From Trifolium pratense (Eukaryota > Streptophyta > Magnoliopsida > Fabales > Fabaceae): DNA of 64,000 nucleotides. This document shows positions 25,101-37,035 of this stretch, in pieces. Location: assembly GCF_020283565.1 (NCBI RefSeq), contig NC_060065.1, forward strand, positions 41,032,409 to 41,096,408. Reading direction: 5' to 3'. The translations under genes and the position numbers were made by a program. How positions within the stretch are numbered: position 1 is the stretch's first letter; each line of letters opens with the position of its first letter. The notes beneath the pieces were generated by a model. It did not search any database and was not told the origin of the DNA. It worked only from the letters and a program-made list of their open reading frames with translations.

Positions 25101-25882
25101 ACAAATCCCCCAAATAGCTCATATGACTTGGTTTCATTTGAAAATTAGTGTATTTTTAGTTCAATCATCAAATTTTTGGACATCAATTACCCTCACTTGG
25201 GACACATGGCAACACCTTAAGCAAGGGTAGTTTAGACTTATCCAGAACAATTAACTTTCTTATATAAATTAGATAGATTAGATGTTACATGTGAAATTTT
25301 GCCATATTCTATCATAATCCTGGCTTCCCCATTGCTAAAGTATATGATGTTTTTTTTATAGATAGTATATGATTATTCAATATGATTTAAGTGATGAATG
25401 TGCATAGGAGCTACTACAGATGCAGTTACAAAAATGAACAAGATTGTGCAGCTATGAAACAAGTACAAAGAATTCAAGTGGATCCTCCATTGTACAGAAC
25501 TACATATTATGGCCATCATAATTGCAAAACCTCAAATTTAGATATCACATCATTGGAACCTAACAATACTTCATCTATGTTCATTAACTTCAATGATAGC
25601 TTCCAAACCAAAGAACAATACCCTTCATTTTCATCATCATCATTTTCCAAATCCACAAAACAGGAGCCTATAGAAGTAATCAATATTCCTTATGACCACA
25701 TTGCTGAAAACCAATTAATCTCATTAGATTACCCTCTATCATGTGATTATGAACTTGAATTTGATTATTTGAGACATGCTACTATGCTATCATCATCATC
25801 AACCCAATCTGTTGAATTTCATGATGTTTATTATGAGCCATGCAGTTTGGATTTTGATTCCAAATCATGTTTTGGATTATAG
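20145..25882 (+). CDS. Group III WRKY transcription factor, complete, three exons
   Basis: Encodes a 311-aa DNA-binding protein expected to act in the nucleus on W-box promoters. Exon 1 is 20145-20500, exon 2 24579-24683, exon 3 25408-25882 (936 nt in all). Both introns are phase 2 with GT-AG ends. Exon 1 gives the group III N-terminus (LIRGRDTANQLLEV, LVNKVLRSFTNTLFLLN). Exon 2 gives DGYEWRKYGQKK. Intron 2 splits the arginine before SYYRC, the conserved WRKY-domain intron. Exon 3 gives the zinc finger as C-X7-C-X23-H-X-C (RCSYKNEQDC, then GHHNC), diagnostic of group III, followed by a Ser- and acid-rich C-terminus. The residues before the finger read Y-I-R rather than the usual F/Y-P-R. Intron 1 is 4,078 bp, enlarged by transposons. 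The ATG is the first in frame. Recognition of the domain is certain; the specific orthologue is not assigned. Confidence 0.88.
20870..23578 (-). mobile_element. LTR-like sequence in WRKY intron 1
   Basis: On the minus strand, TGTAACACCCCGATTTC at 23578 looks like the start of a gypsy-type LTR, and TGTAATACCCAGG near 21444 like another LTR start. Between them lies non-coding sequence with GC-richer leader-like blocks, split by the hAT element at 21767-22839. No interior genes or target duplications were identified, so this is probably a solo or truncated LTR. The left limit is uncertain. Confidence 0.4.
21767..22839. mobile_element. Non-autonomous hAT-type element (1,073 bp) in WRKY intron 1
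   Basis: Same family as 1628-2651: ends TAGAGCTGTCAAA, subterminal GGCCCG/CGGGCC clusters, and an exact 8-bp target duplication ATCGGTTC (21759-21766 and 22840-22847). The centre is AT-rich with an (ATT)n run at about 22101-22131 and no transposase. It lies inside LTR-like sequence, so it is a nested insertion. Confidence 0.85.
23660..23905. mobile_element. Degenerate MITE related to 29504-29680
   Basis: Shares with the later element the CATGCTCTTTCTCTCATG core, CATTCAACA(C/T)TAATCT, a GATGAGAAAAAAAAGAGA block and the final GGATCCAAAT. It contains extra GGATCCAT motifs at the left. Ends are not fixed exactly. Confidence 0.45.
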
Positions 25883-26600
25883 AGGAGGCAAATGAGGTAA
25901 TTCTTATATGGTGATTTAAGTACTATTTTTATTTTGGTACAAGATTTAAGTACTATTTCAATTGTTAAGAAAAAATGCAATTTATTCTCTAAAGTTAATT
26001 ACCTTTGAATTACATTAATTTGAATTTGATTAAGTGAATGCTCTGTATGTTCAATGACATCTAAAATTTGGATCATCTATTCTTTTTGTGTCCATTGGAT
26101 GGGTCCTTAATCCTTATATATAATTGAAAGGGTTGGTTGAATGGAGGAATTTTTTTTATTTTTTTTGTTTGGATTGCATCTTTTTAAGGTGAATAAGTGA
26201 GAATATCATAATTTGAACTCCAGTTCTCACATAGATGAATGGACAAACATTTCTAATTATGTCCTTTCGAATTATTGAAGTAACCGACGTTGATGATAAT
26301 GGTACTGCAAGTTTATGTTAATGGAAAAAAAAAAAAACTTATGTTGTCATCATGTCATGTTGAGGAGGAGCGATCCACATGAGTGGATGGACTCAAGATA
26401 GGGACTTTTGGTATGTCAATTGTGATTTGTGAAAAATAGTCCCTCATTAGATGGAAATGTGAATCAATTATATTTCTTATGAAATGTGGAACTACATTAT
26501 TAATTCATTGGATGGAAAAGTGAAGACAAAGTATCATGTGATCAATTCATTTTTTACCATAAGAATCATAAATCTATTATGTTGAGATTGACCACACGGT
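25883..26600. other. 3' flank of the WRKY gene
   Basis: AT-rich, with no gene seen. The 3' UTR should lie in the first few hundred bases. Confidence 0.4.
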
Positions 26601-27140
26601 GGGCACCAAAATGTTCTGGTGAACACTCAAAAAAGGTTGTATTATTGATATTGGATTGAATAATATTGTACAAACTTAGACCCAAGAAAGGTCCATATGT
26701 ATGTCAACGGAAAAAATCTATATTCTTGACCATGAATGATCAATGCTATTTATAGAGTCTCCCTCCTTCTTCTCCAAGCTTCATTACCCTGTTTTTCAGC
26801 CACCTCCTTCTTCCTCCGTGAGTGGCGCTCCTAGGGGTGGTTATTTTCCTCCTTACCCCCTATTACGGTGGATCGTGATGGGTGGTTGTTATCTTCTTTC
26901 TTAAGAGTCATCAGAGTGGAGATCATGGAGGGGATATTTTTCCTCACTTAGCGCCACAATTTTCAGATATTGGCGCCTTCCTAACTCGTCCCGCCTTGCA
27001 TTATTCAAAAGTGTGGATTGGATCATATTGGGTCACTTCTTGTTGGGCCTTGGTAAAATTTTCCTATCCACACCTGGTCCAATTGCGGTTTTTATCGATT
27101 TAGTGATTTTCAGACCGAACCCGACCGAAACCGACCGATG
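26600..27140 (-). mobile_element. LTR-like fragment
   Basis: Near 26600 the minus strand reads TTTTGGTGCCCACCGTGTGG, resembling the primer-site region of plant gypsy elements. To its right is leader-like sequence with TATTTATAGAGTC and GC-richer DNA containing several GGCGC motifs, as in an LTR read leftwards. No second LTR was found. A 73-codon frame at 26882-27103 is unrecognised. Confidence 0.35.
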
Positions 27141-28997
27141 CTCAGGCCTACCCCTATCCCTATCTCTAATCACTTGAATTATTACTAGTATTAACTAATT
27201 AATGAATGATAGTACTATAATACTTAATGATTCAGCATGTTCCAATTGTTAATTGCCGTTGGATTGGAGATTTTGGTGACGTAGGGTAGAACTTGAGACA
27301 CTTACGTAATCCTTGTGACATCGTTCGGAGTATATTCCTTTGCATTGTTGCTCGTGTCTTGCAAACATATATACCTTGGATTTCGAAAGCAGTTGCACTT
27401 TGTCTTGAAAAGTTAGGTGCTTGCTTGGTGGAGTATTATTTTATTTAAATTTAATTAAATATATTTTTAATGCTTTTAAACATGTTAAACTACCATTTTG
27501 GTTTTTAGAACTGTATTTTGCTGTCACATTCCTTTCTCAATATATTAAAATTGTTTCATAAGTGTTTCTTTCGTTAATAATTTTGGTCCTAAAATTTGTT
27601 TTAGATAGTTAATTTTGTCCTCAAATATATTTTTTGTTAATCAATTTTAGTCTATAAAATTACTAACAAAATGAAAATGACAAAATGAAAAAGTGTATTC
27701 TAAAAGAGATTTTCTTTTGGCACTTTGACTCTTATGTATTCTCGTGTTTGTCTGCCAACCCCCACTCTCAATTTACTTAAGTAGCAAGTGAGAGGTGTAA
27801 TGTTGAACTGGTTCCATATAAGTAGCGAACTATATATATATATATATACAAATAATATTCTTCTCCACTCTACCATTCTAAAATTAACCAGTTTCCATGA
27901 AATTTTGTTTCCAACACAACTAAATAAGCAATGAACTCACCCGTAGTTGAATACAAATGTAATGTAAATTTAAAACTTTCCTCTTTCCATGTCGTATGCA
28001 TTTCATTTCATTTGGCTACCTCCCATTGGGCAATTGCATGTCATGGCCTCACAAGTCCCCAATCAAAATTGGCCACTTGGCTAGATCTTTGACTGTGACC
28101 ATGACCACAAAATTTCACCATCGGCTGATTCGCTACTTAGGTAGCGAACTACGTCCGCAAGACAAGTAGCGAACTATAAACGGTGGAGGCAGCAAAAGAA
28201 TTATTTTTCTTTATTTTTTATGGAAGGCATGCACCAAGAGAAGTTCTTAGTCCAACAATTTCCATATTACAGCAGAGAAACTGTTACTGGGCCTCCAGAT
28301 GATCCAGCCCAAGTGAGAGTCTAAAGAAGACTCGTAAATATTTTGGGCTGAAGGACTTTGTTTTAAATTGGGGTTTTTACTTCTTATTTGCTTGGCGGAA
28401 ACCCCTTGTTTTTCCCTCATAATTATTTTTTCCCAAAAAAAATCTTTTTGTAGCTTGTGATCCTTTTGTAACATCGATCCTTAGTATATTCTTTTGTAGT
28501 TTGTGATGCAGATTTTTCCGTTATGATTCTTCAACTACGATCATCATAATCTTCTTTGAATATTTAATTTTCATTGTAAACCTTGTGATGAAGATGAAGA
28601 CTATTAACCATGAAATTTACTTTCTTGCTTGAACCTTAAATCAATCCTCGTATGATTTAAACAATAGTCTTTAAAAAATCTTCTTGATGCTTGTGATACT
28701 ATTGTTGTAATTATCTGATGATACTCCAAATCTTTCATTGTTTGAGTATATAAATGCACTTGTTGGTGTGAGTGACTTCTAGCTCGTCCACTTTGTTAAT
28801 ATCTATATTTCAACAAAAACTCAAGTGCAAACATCAGTAGATCACCATTCATAAAACTTAACATTTATTCCATAAGATTTGTTGTCATTAAAACACTAAA
28901 ATGAATTTTGCCTCAACAATAAATCTGTAAAATATATCTCTATTTACACTTCAACGGGAAAAAGAAACCAATTAATTACGAGAAGTTGAAGTTTCAA
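27141..28997. other. Intergenic, dispersed repeats
   Basis: Contains a second copy of the repeat at 9421-9490 (here 27281-27345) and scattered AAGTAGCGAAC motifs (near 27820, 28133 and 28165). No convincing gene. Confidence 0.3.
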
Positions 28998-29489
28998 CTC
29001 CCTCCGCCTTAATATATATATTTTTTTGCAAAATTCTGTTGTCCCATTTTATAAAAATCTTTTCAAAATTCGAGGTGCATTAATAAAATTTTCACAAAAA
29101 TACCCCTAATTAAATGAAGAAAAGTAAAAAATAACTATTTATCAGATTTACCGTCCAATTTTTTTTTTATCGGATTTAGATCCTCCCATTTTTTCTCTCC
29201 AATTCTCTCTCCTTTTTCTTTTATGTATCTTTCTCTCTCATCATTTCTTATCCTCATCATCGGTTGTTGATTTTTAATTTTTAATTTCTCTCTTCAAAAT
29301 GACATAATAGAAAAAGGAGAGAGAATTTGAGAGAAAAAAAAAGGAAATGATCCAAATTCATCTCTCTTAATAGTTGAAGGATAATTTTAGAAAGAGAAGA
29401 TATATAATTGACAAAGTTAATGCCAAAACTATTTTTTTTAATTCTAGTGCATTTGTAAAAGATGTCTTATATATTTGGAAGGGAGGGAG
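28998..29489. mobile_element. Stowaway-like MITE (492 bp)
   Basis: Starts CTCCCTCCGCC and ends GGAAGGGAGGGAG next to TA (29490-29491). The left flank is AA, so one target base has changed. No coding capacity. Confidence 0.55.
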
Positions 29490-29503
29490 TATAATATTAT
29501 TTT

Positions 29504-29680
29504 GGATTTGGATCTTCTCATGCTCTTTCTCTCATGCTTACATTCAACATTAATCTCAATGATTCATTTATTTTTTCTATCTCCCTCTTCTAAACTATTT
29601 TTTTCCTTCTTTATGAATACCACCCTTAGATGAGAAAAAAAAGAGACTAGCACCAAAAGAACATGAGAGGATCCAAATCC
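29504..29680. mobile_element. Short MITE with GGATTTGGATC ends
   Basis: Inverted ends GGATTTGGATC(T/C)TCTCATG at both sides enclose 177 bp. Flanks share TAATATT imperfectly. A relative lies at 23660-23905 in the WRKY intron. Confidence 0.6.
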
Positions 29681-31510
29681 TAATATTTTGGGTTATGCTA
29701 ACAAGTGTCACATACCTAAAAAAGAAATAAAAAACAAAATTAATATTAGTTAGAAAGATAACTTTTCTAAGATAATGAATAGAATACACAAATTCCAAAA
29801 TAAAATTTCTTATTAATATGTTTAATAAGTGCCCACAAGATATTCGGTATATTTTCTTATTTTATGTAAGAGTTAAGTCTAGTTTAATATAATAATTAAA
29901 AATATAAAATAATAGTTTATTACAAATCAACCCCTTTCACCTATGAATATAGTGAAAATTTTTGCTGAACAGTTTGGTGGTTAGTATATACCAGATTGTT
30001 GTTTCTAACTTCTTTTACTCCAATGTAACAAAATAATAGTGTAACTTTTTTTACTACTATTTTATATATATAATTAAAAATAGTCCGATCTAGTTAAACT
30101 CAGTTACATTTTTATAAAAATCGGATTGAACTGTGCCAATCGTCCAAGTATAATACCTATATTGTTTTATTATAGTGACTGGTGGTTTATTCAACCGAGT
30201 TTTTCGATTTTATCTGGTCTAGTCACTACAAAAAACACGTCTTTTTGACTAGATACATTATTTTTTTCAATGAGTCTAAAAGTCATATATATATCTTATA
30301 TATGAGATTGAAGGGAGTATATATGCTGAAACCGAAACTTATCCCTTTGCGATCCTCACCCAGCCTTACCTTGCCTAATGTCATTCTCATCCTCACCCTC
30401 CGAGTCTCATTTTCCTTTCATATACATGGTTTGATTCCTTTCCTTTTTCCTCTCAACTCTACAACTACACAAATTTGATTTCTTTGTTCTTTCTTATATT
30501 TTGATTTCCTAAATCTTAACTCTAATATGAAATTGAATGTTTGAGGTACTTGATGTAAATTATGATTTTGTTCATCATGTTCCTGTTTATTTCATGTCCT
30601 GCTGTAAATTGTCATTTTGATTTGCATAACTATTCCCCTAAACCAATTATCTAAGTGAGAGTATTAAAGTTGCTGATGATTATTATGAATTGTTAATCTA
30701 GGAATTAGGCTTTCAATTTCAAGCTATCATCATGACATCAACTTCAAAATTATATTAGAAATGTTAGATGTGATCTAAAATTTGTAAAGTTAATAGGACT
30801 TTCAGATCTTTGTGTAAAACTTGTGGAAACAAAGAAGTGCAACACATTTGATATGATTTACAAGCTTCTGAAGATGACTTTGGTCTTGCCGGTAGCAAGC
30901 GCAAGCATGAAACATGTTTTTTTTTTCGAGTATGAAATTTGTGAAGAGTCAGCTATGAAACAAAATGAGTGATCAATGATTAAATGACTGTCTTATAACT
31001 TTTATAGAAAGAAATGTTTTGAAACGATTAACAATAATGTTATTTTACGTCAACCTCATTTTCAAGAAATAGACGATTTGTATTGTTAATGTAATGTATT
31101 AAACAATAGTATTTCTTATGATCAGTATAATTAATTGGTTCAATATATCTAGATGGTACCGTATCGTATGTAAAATTTCAAAAAATTTACATGTTCACGT
31201 ATTTGTATCTACCTAAATCAAGCACACAGTTAATCCAAAAAAAAAAAAAAAAATCAGGGCACACAGTAATTAAAATAAAATAAATAAAGCCATGAAAACA
31301 AGTACTATAAAAAGAATCTAAAAGCGATTGTACCATAATTCCAATTAATTCAGTCACAAAATATGGCTTTTAAGACATAAAATAGCAAAACACATTATAT
31401 CACACATAATATTCATTACATGCATGACATTAATAATTAAGATATAACAGAAAAACTAATAATTGATTGTCATTTCAACCACCATTTAATTCTATGAAAA
31501 GATTCACATA
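29681..31510. other. Intergenic between WRKY and F-box genes
   Basis: AT-rich. At about 30225 there is CACTACAAAAAACACG, identical in its first bases to CACTA-transposon ends, but no partner end or 3-bp duplication was found. A 98-codon frame at 30182-30478 is unrecognised. Confidence 0.3.
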
Positions 31511-33937
31511 TTAATTAAAATTGCACTTCAAATTGATGGTGAGATTATGTGAAGCTCTAGGCAATGAAAGCAAGTTTTCAGCAACTTCAATTGAATCATA
31601 ACAAATTATATTGATCCTCTTCATCATGGTAGCTCTTGTTATGAGGAACTTTGCAAACTCAACTTCTTTTTCTTTGCCTTTGAACCCCCTTATGGTTACA
31701 AACTTCAGCTTTTGAGTAATAGTTTTACACAATCTCATCTCCCAAAACAATGTTGGCTTAAGAAATGGTAAAGTAAAATCATTATGGTCATACTCCTGAA
31801 AAACAAATTTTTCAATATTAATTTTTTCCAGAGTGAAACATTGTAGTTGTATTTGATAACTAAGGATCTGTTTATTTTGCATGAACATATTTTTTATTGT
31901 AATTTTCTAAACTTTGTAATAGTTGTTTTTTTTTTTTTTTGACAAATTTTTGTAATAGTTGTTAACCCAAGAAAAGAGATCTTTAAAGTGAACCATTGTG
32001 AGGAAAAACAGAAAGATAAAAGGCTTTGTTTGATAAAAAATAACTGATAGCTGATAAGCTAGCTTATAGCGGATGAATTTTTAGCGGATTGCTTATAAGC
32101 TAATTTTTAACTTATAGTAAATAAGTTTGCTGATTGAATTTATATTGTTTGGTAAAACTATAGGTTGAACTAGCTTATAAGTATGAAATGACATAAAACA
32201 AATATGTTTAATTAATATTTAATTTTTTTTCAAGTAAGATGATACAGGTAAAATTGGAAGAAAAAATATAAACTATAAACTCATAAGCTACTTGATATAG
32301 CGTTTGAAAAACAAACTATAAACTAGTAAAATAAGTTATAAGCTCTTTTTTTAAAATCTGTTATCAAACAGAACTTTTAGCTTTTAAGCTATAAACTATA
32401 AGCTACCTTATTTGTCTTCCCAAACAGAGCAAATGCTAGTTACTAGCTAGAGATGATCTATGCATTTCAAAAAATAATGAAAATATATCTTTCAATATTT
32501 TTATTGTTTTAGAAAATGCAGGACAATTGTTCTCTTGATCAAGAATTGCATTCTCTTTGTTAACAAATAAAACTAAGAGGAAACATAAGAAATAGAAAAA
32601 GAAAATATTTTCACAAAATAAACAGACAATAAGAACTTAACTTTATAAGTATATGACATTACTTACCGGTAGAGTGATATCTAGAACTTGTAAACTTGTG
32701 CATAATCCCAGGGCAGAAGAAAGATACATGATTTCTTCTAAATTATTCAAATCTAAGTCCAATGACATGGCTGATAACTTTGGTAAAATATTACAACTTT
32801 GTTGCATCTTGCAAAAACAAATAGAGAAGAGGTAGTTAGCATCACAATCATATATATATGAGTTGCGTAAAAAAAAGTAAGAGATCAAGAGTTTGAACTT
32901 TGAAAACTAACATAACCGGTGATACATAAAATAAGTTTTCGTAAAAAAAAATGTATTGAAAACATTATAGTACTTACCGAAAGATCAATGAAGTAGGCAA
33001 TAATATCATAGGATTTCATAACAAATGTCCGTTCTTCAATTGAAGAAATTGAGTATGAATGAGACTCGAAATTGCTCAAACTTGGTGCATAAATGGATAG
33101 ATTCTTCACTGGACAAGTTATAGAATCAAGAAATAGAACCTCAAGGTTCTGGGCAATAACTTCTAGACGACACACACATAGAGCTTGGAGTCGTAAAATT
33201 TTAAGATTTGAGTTCACGATGATGAGTTTTGTGAACCCAGTTGATTCAATTAGGCTGAAATTTTCTAATGCCACACAATTTTGTAGAATCCCACTCAATA
33301 CAAAATCATCCAAGTGTATCTTCTCTAGTTTGAGGATTTTGAGGTTGTGACAATCCTCAAATGCACACCAAGAATCCATTGTATAGTTGATCAAATCAAG
33401 TGAAGATAGACAATGAAATTTTTTGTGTGAGATGCAAAGTTTATAAATTTCATTTTCAAACATAATTTCATCAGCATCTTCTCCATAATCAGGTAAACAC
33501 TCGAGACTTAGGTGTTTCAGTCCATTCATTTTATTAACTAGAAACTTAATCCAAGTATCGACTTCTCCAATCCACAGGCTCTTTTTGAAATGGAGAAATC
33601 GACAACTAGATAAGTTACTAGAGTGACGAAACATCAATTGAAAAATCACAAAACCATACCTAAAAACTCCTCCTTTCATAAATGGATAGAGAAAAGGATC
33701 TTGAGTAATAGTCGACTCTCGAGAATGTAAAAGTTGGGTTACAGGTCTAATCATGTGCTTTCCATTGAATTCGATGTGTGGAGCTTTTTTCCAAAGACCT
33801 AGCCATCTTTTTGCGAGGATGTTGCATCTCACAGCTTCATCAACACGAAGTTTAGAGAGGATGAAGGTTAAGACTTCATTTGGAAGCTCGCTGATGAAAT
33901 CCTGTTTCTCATCACTTCCCATCTCCACATCCCTCAT
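31511..33937 (-). CDS. F-box/LRR protein with FBD domain, three exons
   Basis: Encodes a 461-aa substrate-recognition subunit of an SCF ubiquitin ligase, the F-box contacting a SKP1-like adaptor. Exon 1 is 33937-32978 (320 codons), exon 2 32807-32667 (47 codons), exon 3 31795-31511 (94 codons plus TAA). All junctions are GT-AG and phase 0 (donors GTAAGT). Residues about 12-55 form the F-box (FISELPNEVLTFILSKL, then RCNILAKRWLGLW). Leucine-rich repeats follow (LKHLSLECLP, LKILKLEKIHL, LEVLFLDSI). Exon 3 has the FBD signature (LKFVTIRGFKGKEKEVEFAK). Gene structure and length fit the large, fast-evolving F-box/FBD family. Upstream ATGs in the same frame were not seen. The target protein is unknown. 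Intron 2 contains a MITE. Confidence 0.88.
32022..32430. mobile_element. MITE in F-box intron 2
   Basis: Ends GGCTTTGTTTGATAA and (inverted) GCTCTGTTTGGGAAG, with repeated AGCTTATAAGCTA-like palindromic motifs inside. The target duplication is unclear. Confidence 0.55.
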
Positions 33938-35700
33938 TTGAGATCTCTCTCTGACCTATTGTAGAAAAGTGAATCTTGTGAGAAAAGGGGGAGCGTCTGG
34001 GGTAGCTTTTACGTTACACAAGTGTGAATCGTGTGTGGAACATCGAGGAGAGTTTACGAAATATAAGTGAGAGAAGAAAAATAGATGACGTAAAAAATAA
34101 AGAAAAAGAGAAAAATAAATTATATAACCAATATTACATAATAAATACGATATATTAATTAAATATACAATTAAAGGCAATATAAAAATGGACAAGGAGT
34201 GGGGATAATATCTTACATATTAATAAGCATTTGACTATTATCTAATTTTTTAAATTAGTAAAAGATGATTTATTTTTCAGTTTCCTTGTTTAGATTAAGA
34301 AATAAGGTAAATTTTAAAAATTGATATTTTTCTATATAAATTGTAAGAAAAAAATACCAAGGATACAATGTTTCTTATATATTTTGTTATCAAATTAATT
34401 ATCAATAAATTGTAAAATTTAAAAGGTGAATTAATTTTTGTATAGAAATATTTTTTTTCTATTTTTTCAAATATGTACGTACACATGCATGTTTCTAGCT
34501 ATATAATTAGTAAAATGCTATTTTCCTTTTAAATTTATTCTCATTAATTTATTTTATATATTTTTTAATTTTGACCAATTTATCTCATATATTAGAATAA
34601 ACTATTTTAATTATTAAGATGTTTTTGACTGTTGGCCAAATTTTGACTTATCATCTTATTTTTATAAATATATTTTTCAGTTTCCTTGTTTATATTATAA
34701 ATAAGATAAATTTTAAAACTGTCATTTTTAAAACCTAATTAATATTATTATAATATTCACAAACAAGACTAGCTATAAGAAAAAAATATGTGAAAAAAAT
34801 TAAACAGAAAAAACTAGACTAATATCCCGGAGCTAGGCATTTACTTTTTATTGTTTTCATAAGGCGACGAACATGTAGACATTGCGGTCATGTTTAGTAC
34901 ATTATATGAATCTCTCTTGTAAAAGTTTAAATCTTTTAACAAATGAATTAAATATGAATTCTTTAATATTTTGCACATAACATACGATGTCTCTATCAAC
35001 TGAAATAAACTCACGAGGACGAGATAAAATTTTTTTTTTTTATAATTTTTCAAATAAAGGAAAAATATTTTTATACTGTAAAATTTGTTTTTGCATCGTA
35101 CACCATATGGATTGAAAGTCAAGCTAAAGAAAGTTAAGATAAAAATGTTAACAATACTGATATACACAAATAGGAAAAGAGAAAGACGATTAGGGTTTCA
35201 ATAGAATACCAATAGTTTAACGTTGCAATTGCGTTACTTGAGAATATATATATAACCTAATAGAATCTAAACTAACAGGCCCAATAACATAGCCTATTAT
35301 TTTATCATCTAACACTTACTCCCAAACTCATAATGCATCAAGAAGAAGGATTATGAGTTTGTCAAACAAAATACGAAAAATATAATAAGCTTTTAACACT
35401 ACCCCTTAAGCTAAAGCTTACTAAGCTTTAAGCTTGTTACAAATTAACCCCAAAAATAAATCAAACCAATTAAGATCACGACCAACGGGGAGCAGCAATT
35501 CGCAGTCAACCGAGACACCATCAAAGAGGGGAGAACCAAATCAAATTAATCCAACATTCAATCCAGTCCAAGCTAACCAAAACAAAACCAATCAAACAAA
35601 TCCAAACTAAACCAAACCAAAGTCAACCAATCCAAATCGTGCTAAATCAAACAAAACCGGACCAAACAGAAGAATCAGCCAATAGAGAGATGCAATCAAA
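33938..35700. other. F-box promoter side and retroelement debris
   Basis: The first few hundred bases should hold the promoter and 5' UTR of the minus-strand F-box gene. From about 35160 the sequence becomes LTR-like (AGGGTTTCAATAGAATAC, later an A/C-rich AACCAAACCAAA tract) without coding sequence. Confidence 0.3.
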
Positions 35701-35709
35701 CAGTGCAAT

Positions 35710-35870
35710 TAATAGGGAGAAGTGCGATATGGAGAAGTGCAATGCAATCAAAAGAGAAGTGCAATAGGGAGAAGTGCAATGCAATCAATCAGTAGAAGTG
35801 CAACAGGGAGATGTGCCACGCAATCAGAAGAGAAGTGCAATAGGGAGAAGTGTCATGCAATCAGAAGAAA
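35710..35870. repeat. Tandem GAGAAGTGCAATGCAATCA repeat
   Basis: Four to five imperfect units of about 36-40 bp built from AGTGCAATAGGGAGAAGTGC and ATGCAATCA. Open frames across it are repeat translations. Confidence 0.7.
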
Positions 35871-36027
35871 CCAATTGGTGTCTAGGGTGGGTGTTGAATG
35901 TGAAGTTGTGTTGTTGGAGATTGTTTGAAGTCGCACATATTCTGTTCATATCCAACAAAATAATTGGTTAATTCATGTATATTACTAGTATCAAATATTG
36001 CTAATTATTTATGCAAACACTAATTAA

Positions 36028-36302
36028 ATTAGAGCAGTATAGAAGATTCGTTCTGATCTCTCACAAATTTTTGAGAGGACAATTTGATCCCTAATAAAAA
36101 TAAAATTCAAATTAGTCCCCGCATTTTTATATTGAGGACAAATTAATCGCCGATTTGGTAGAAAAGAGAGACTAATTTGTTCTCGGTACAAAAAATGTCA
36201 TGGACTAATTTTAGTTTTATTTTTATCAAAGACTGTTCCGTCTGAAATTTTGTGAAAGATTAAGATGGATCTTCACTCTTAAATTACATGAATATGATTA
36301 GT
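36028..36302. repeat. 275-bp direct repeat, left copy
   Basis: Nearly identical to 36761-37035 (for example TTAGAGCAGTATAGAAGATT at the start and TACATGAATATGATTAGT at the end), with a few substitutions. Confidence 0.9.
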
Positions 36303-36413
36303 TTTGGTATCGACTTTTCATAATACCAATAATACCTTTGATTCCACATCGGTTTTTCCAATTTCCTGTAGTGAAATATGAGGTTTTCATGTCGGTTAAA
36401 TCTGAATATCAAT

Positions 36414-36635
36414 AGTGGTATGTTTGGTTTCCAATTTTTTAGTTACGAAATAGGGATTCCACTACGGGGAATTCCATTTATCCGTAGTGGTATGTTTGGT
36501 TTTCCAGTTTTTTAATTAAGAAATGGGGATTTCACTACGGGGAATTCCATTTATCCATAGTGGTATGTTTGAGATTTTCCAGTTTTTTAATTAAGAAATG
36601 AGGATTCCACTACGGGGAATTCCATTTCCCCGTAG
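36414..36635. repeat. 72-bp tandem triplet with hairpin motif
   Basis: Three units, each starting TAGTGGTATGTTTG and ending CACTACGGGGAATTCCATTT. In the third, CACTACGGGGA pairs perfectly with TCCCCGTAGTG 7 nt later. The block lies between the two 275-bp direct repeats. Confidence 0.8.
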
Positions 36636-36760
36636 TGAAATGTATAGTTTTCACGTCTGTTGAAGCTGAATATCAGTAGTGGTATGTTTGATTTTTTTTT
36701 TCGTTTTTTGCTTCCTGTACCATTTTTAGGCATTACAAACAGACCATATTGGTACCTCTA

Positions 36761-37035
36761 ATTAGAGCAGTATAGAAGATTCGTTCTAATCTCTCACAAA
36801 TTTCCGAAAGGACAATTTGATCCCTAATAAAAATAAAATTCAAATTAGTCCCTCAGATTTTTATATTGAGGACAAATTAATCGCCGATTTGGTAGAAAAG
36901 AGAGACTAATTTGTTCTCAGTATAAAAAATGTCATGGACTAATTTTAGTTTTATTTTTATCAAAGATTATTCCGTCTGAAATTTTGAGAAAGATTAAGAT
37001 GGATCTTCACTCTTAAATTACATGAATATGATTAG
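36761..37035. repeat. 275-bp direct repeat, right copy
   Basis: Partner of 36028-36302, offset 733 bp. Confidence 0.9.

Noticed and set aside
30225..30245. CACTA transposon end
   Set aside because: CACTACAAAAAA is present, but no inverted partner or 3-bp duplication was found nearby.
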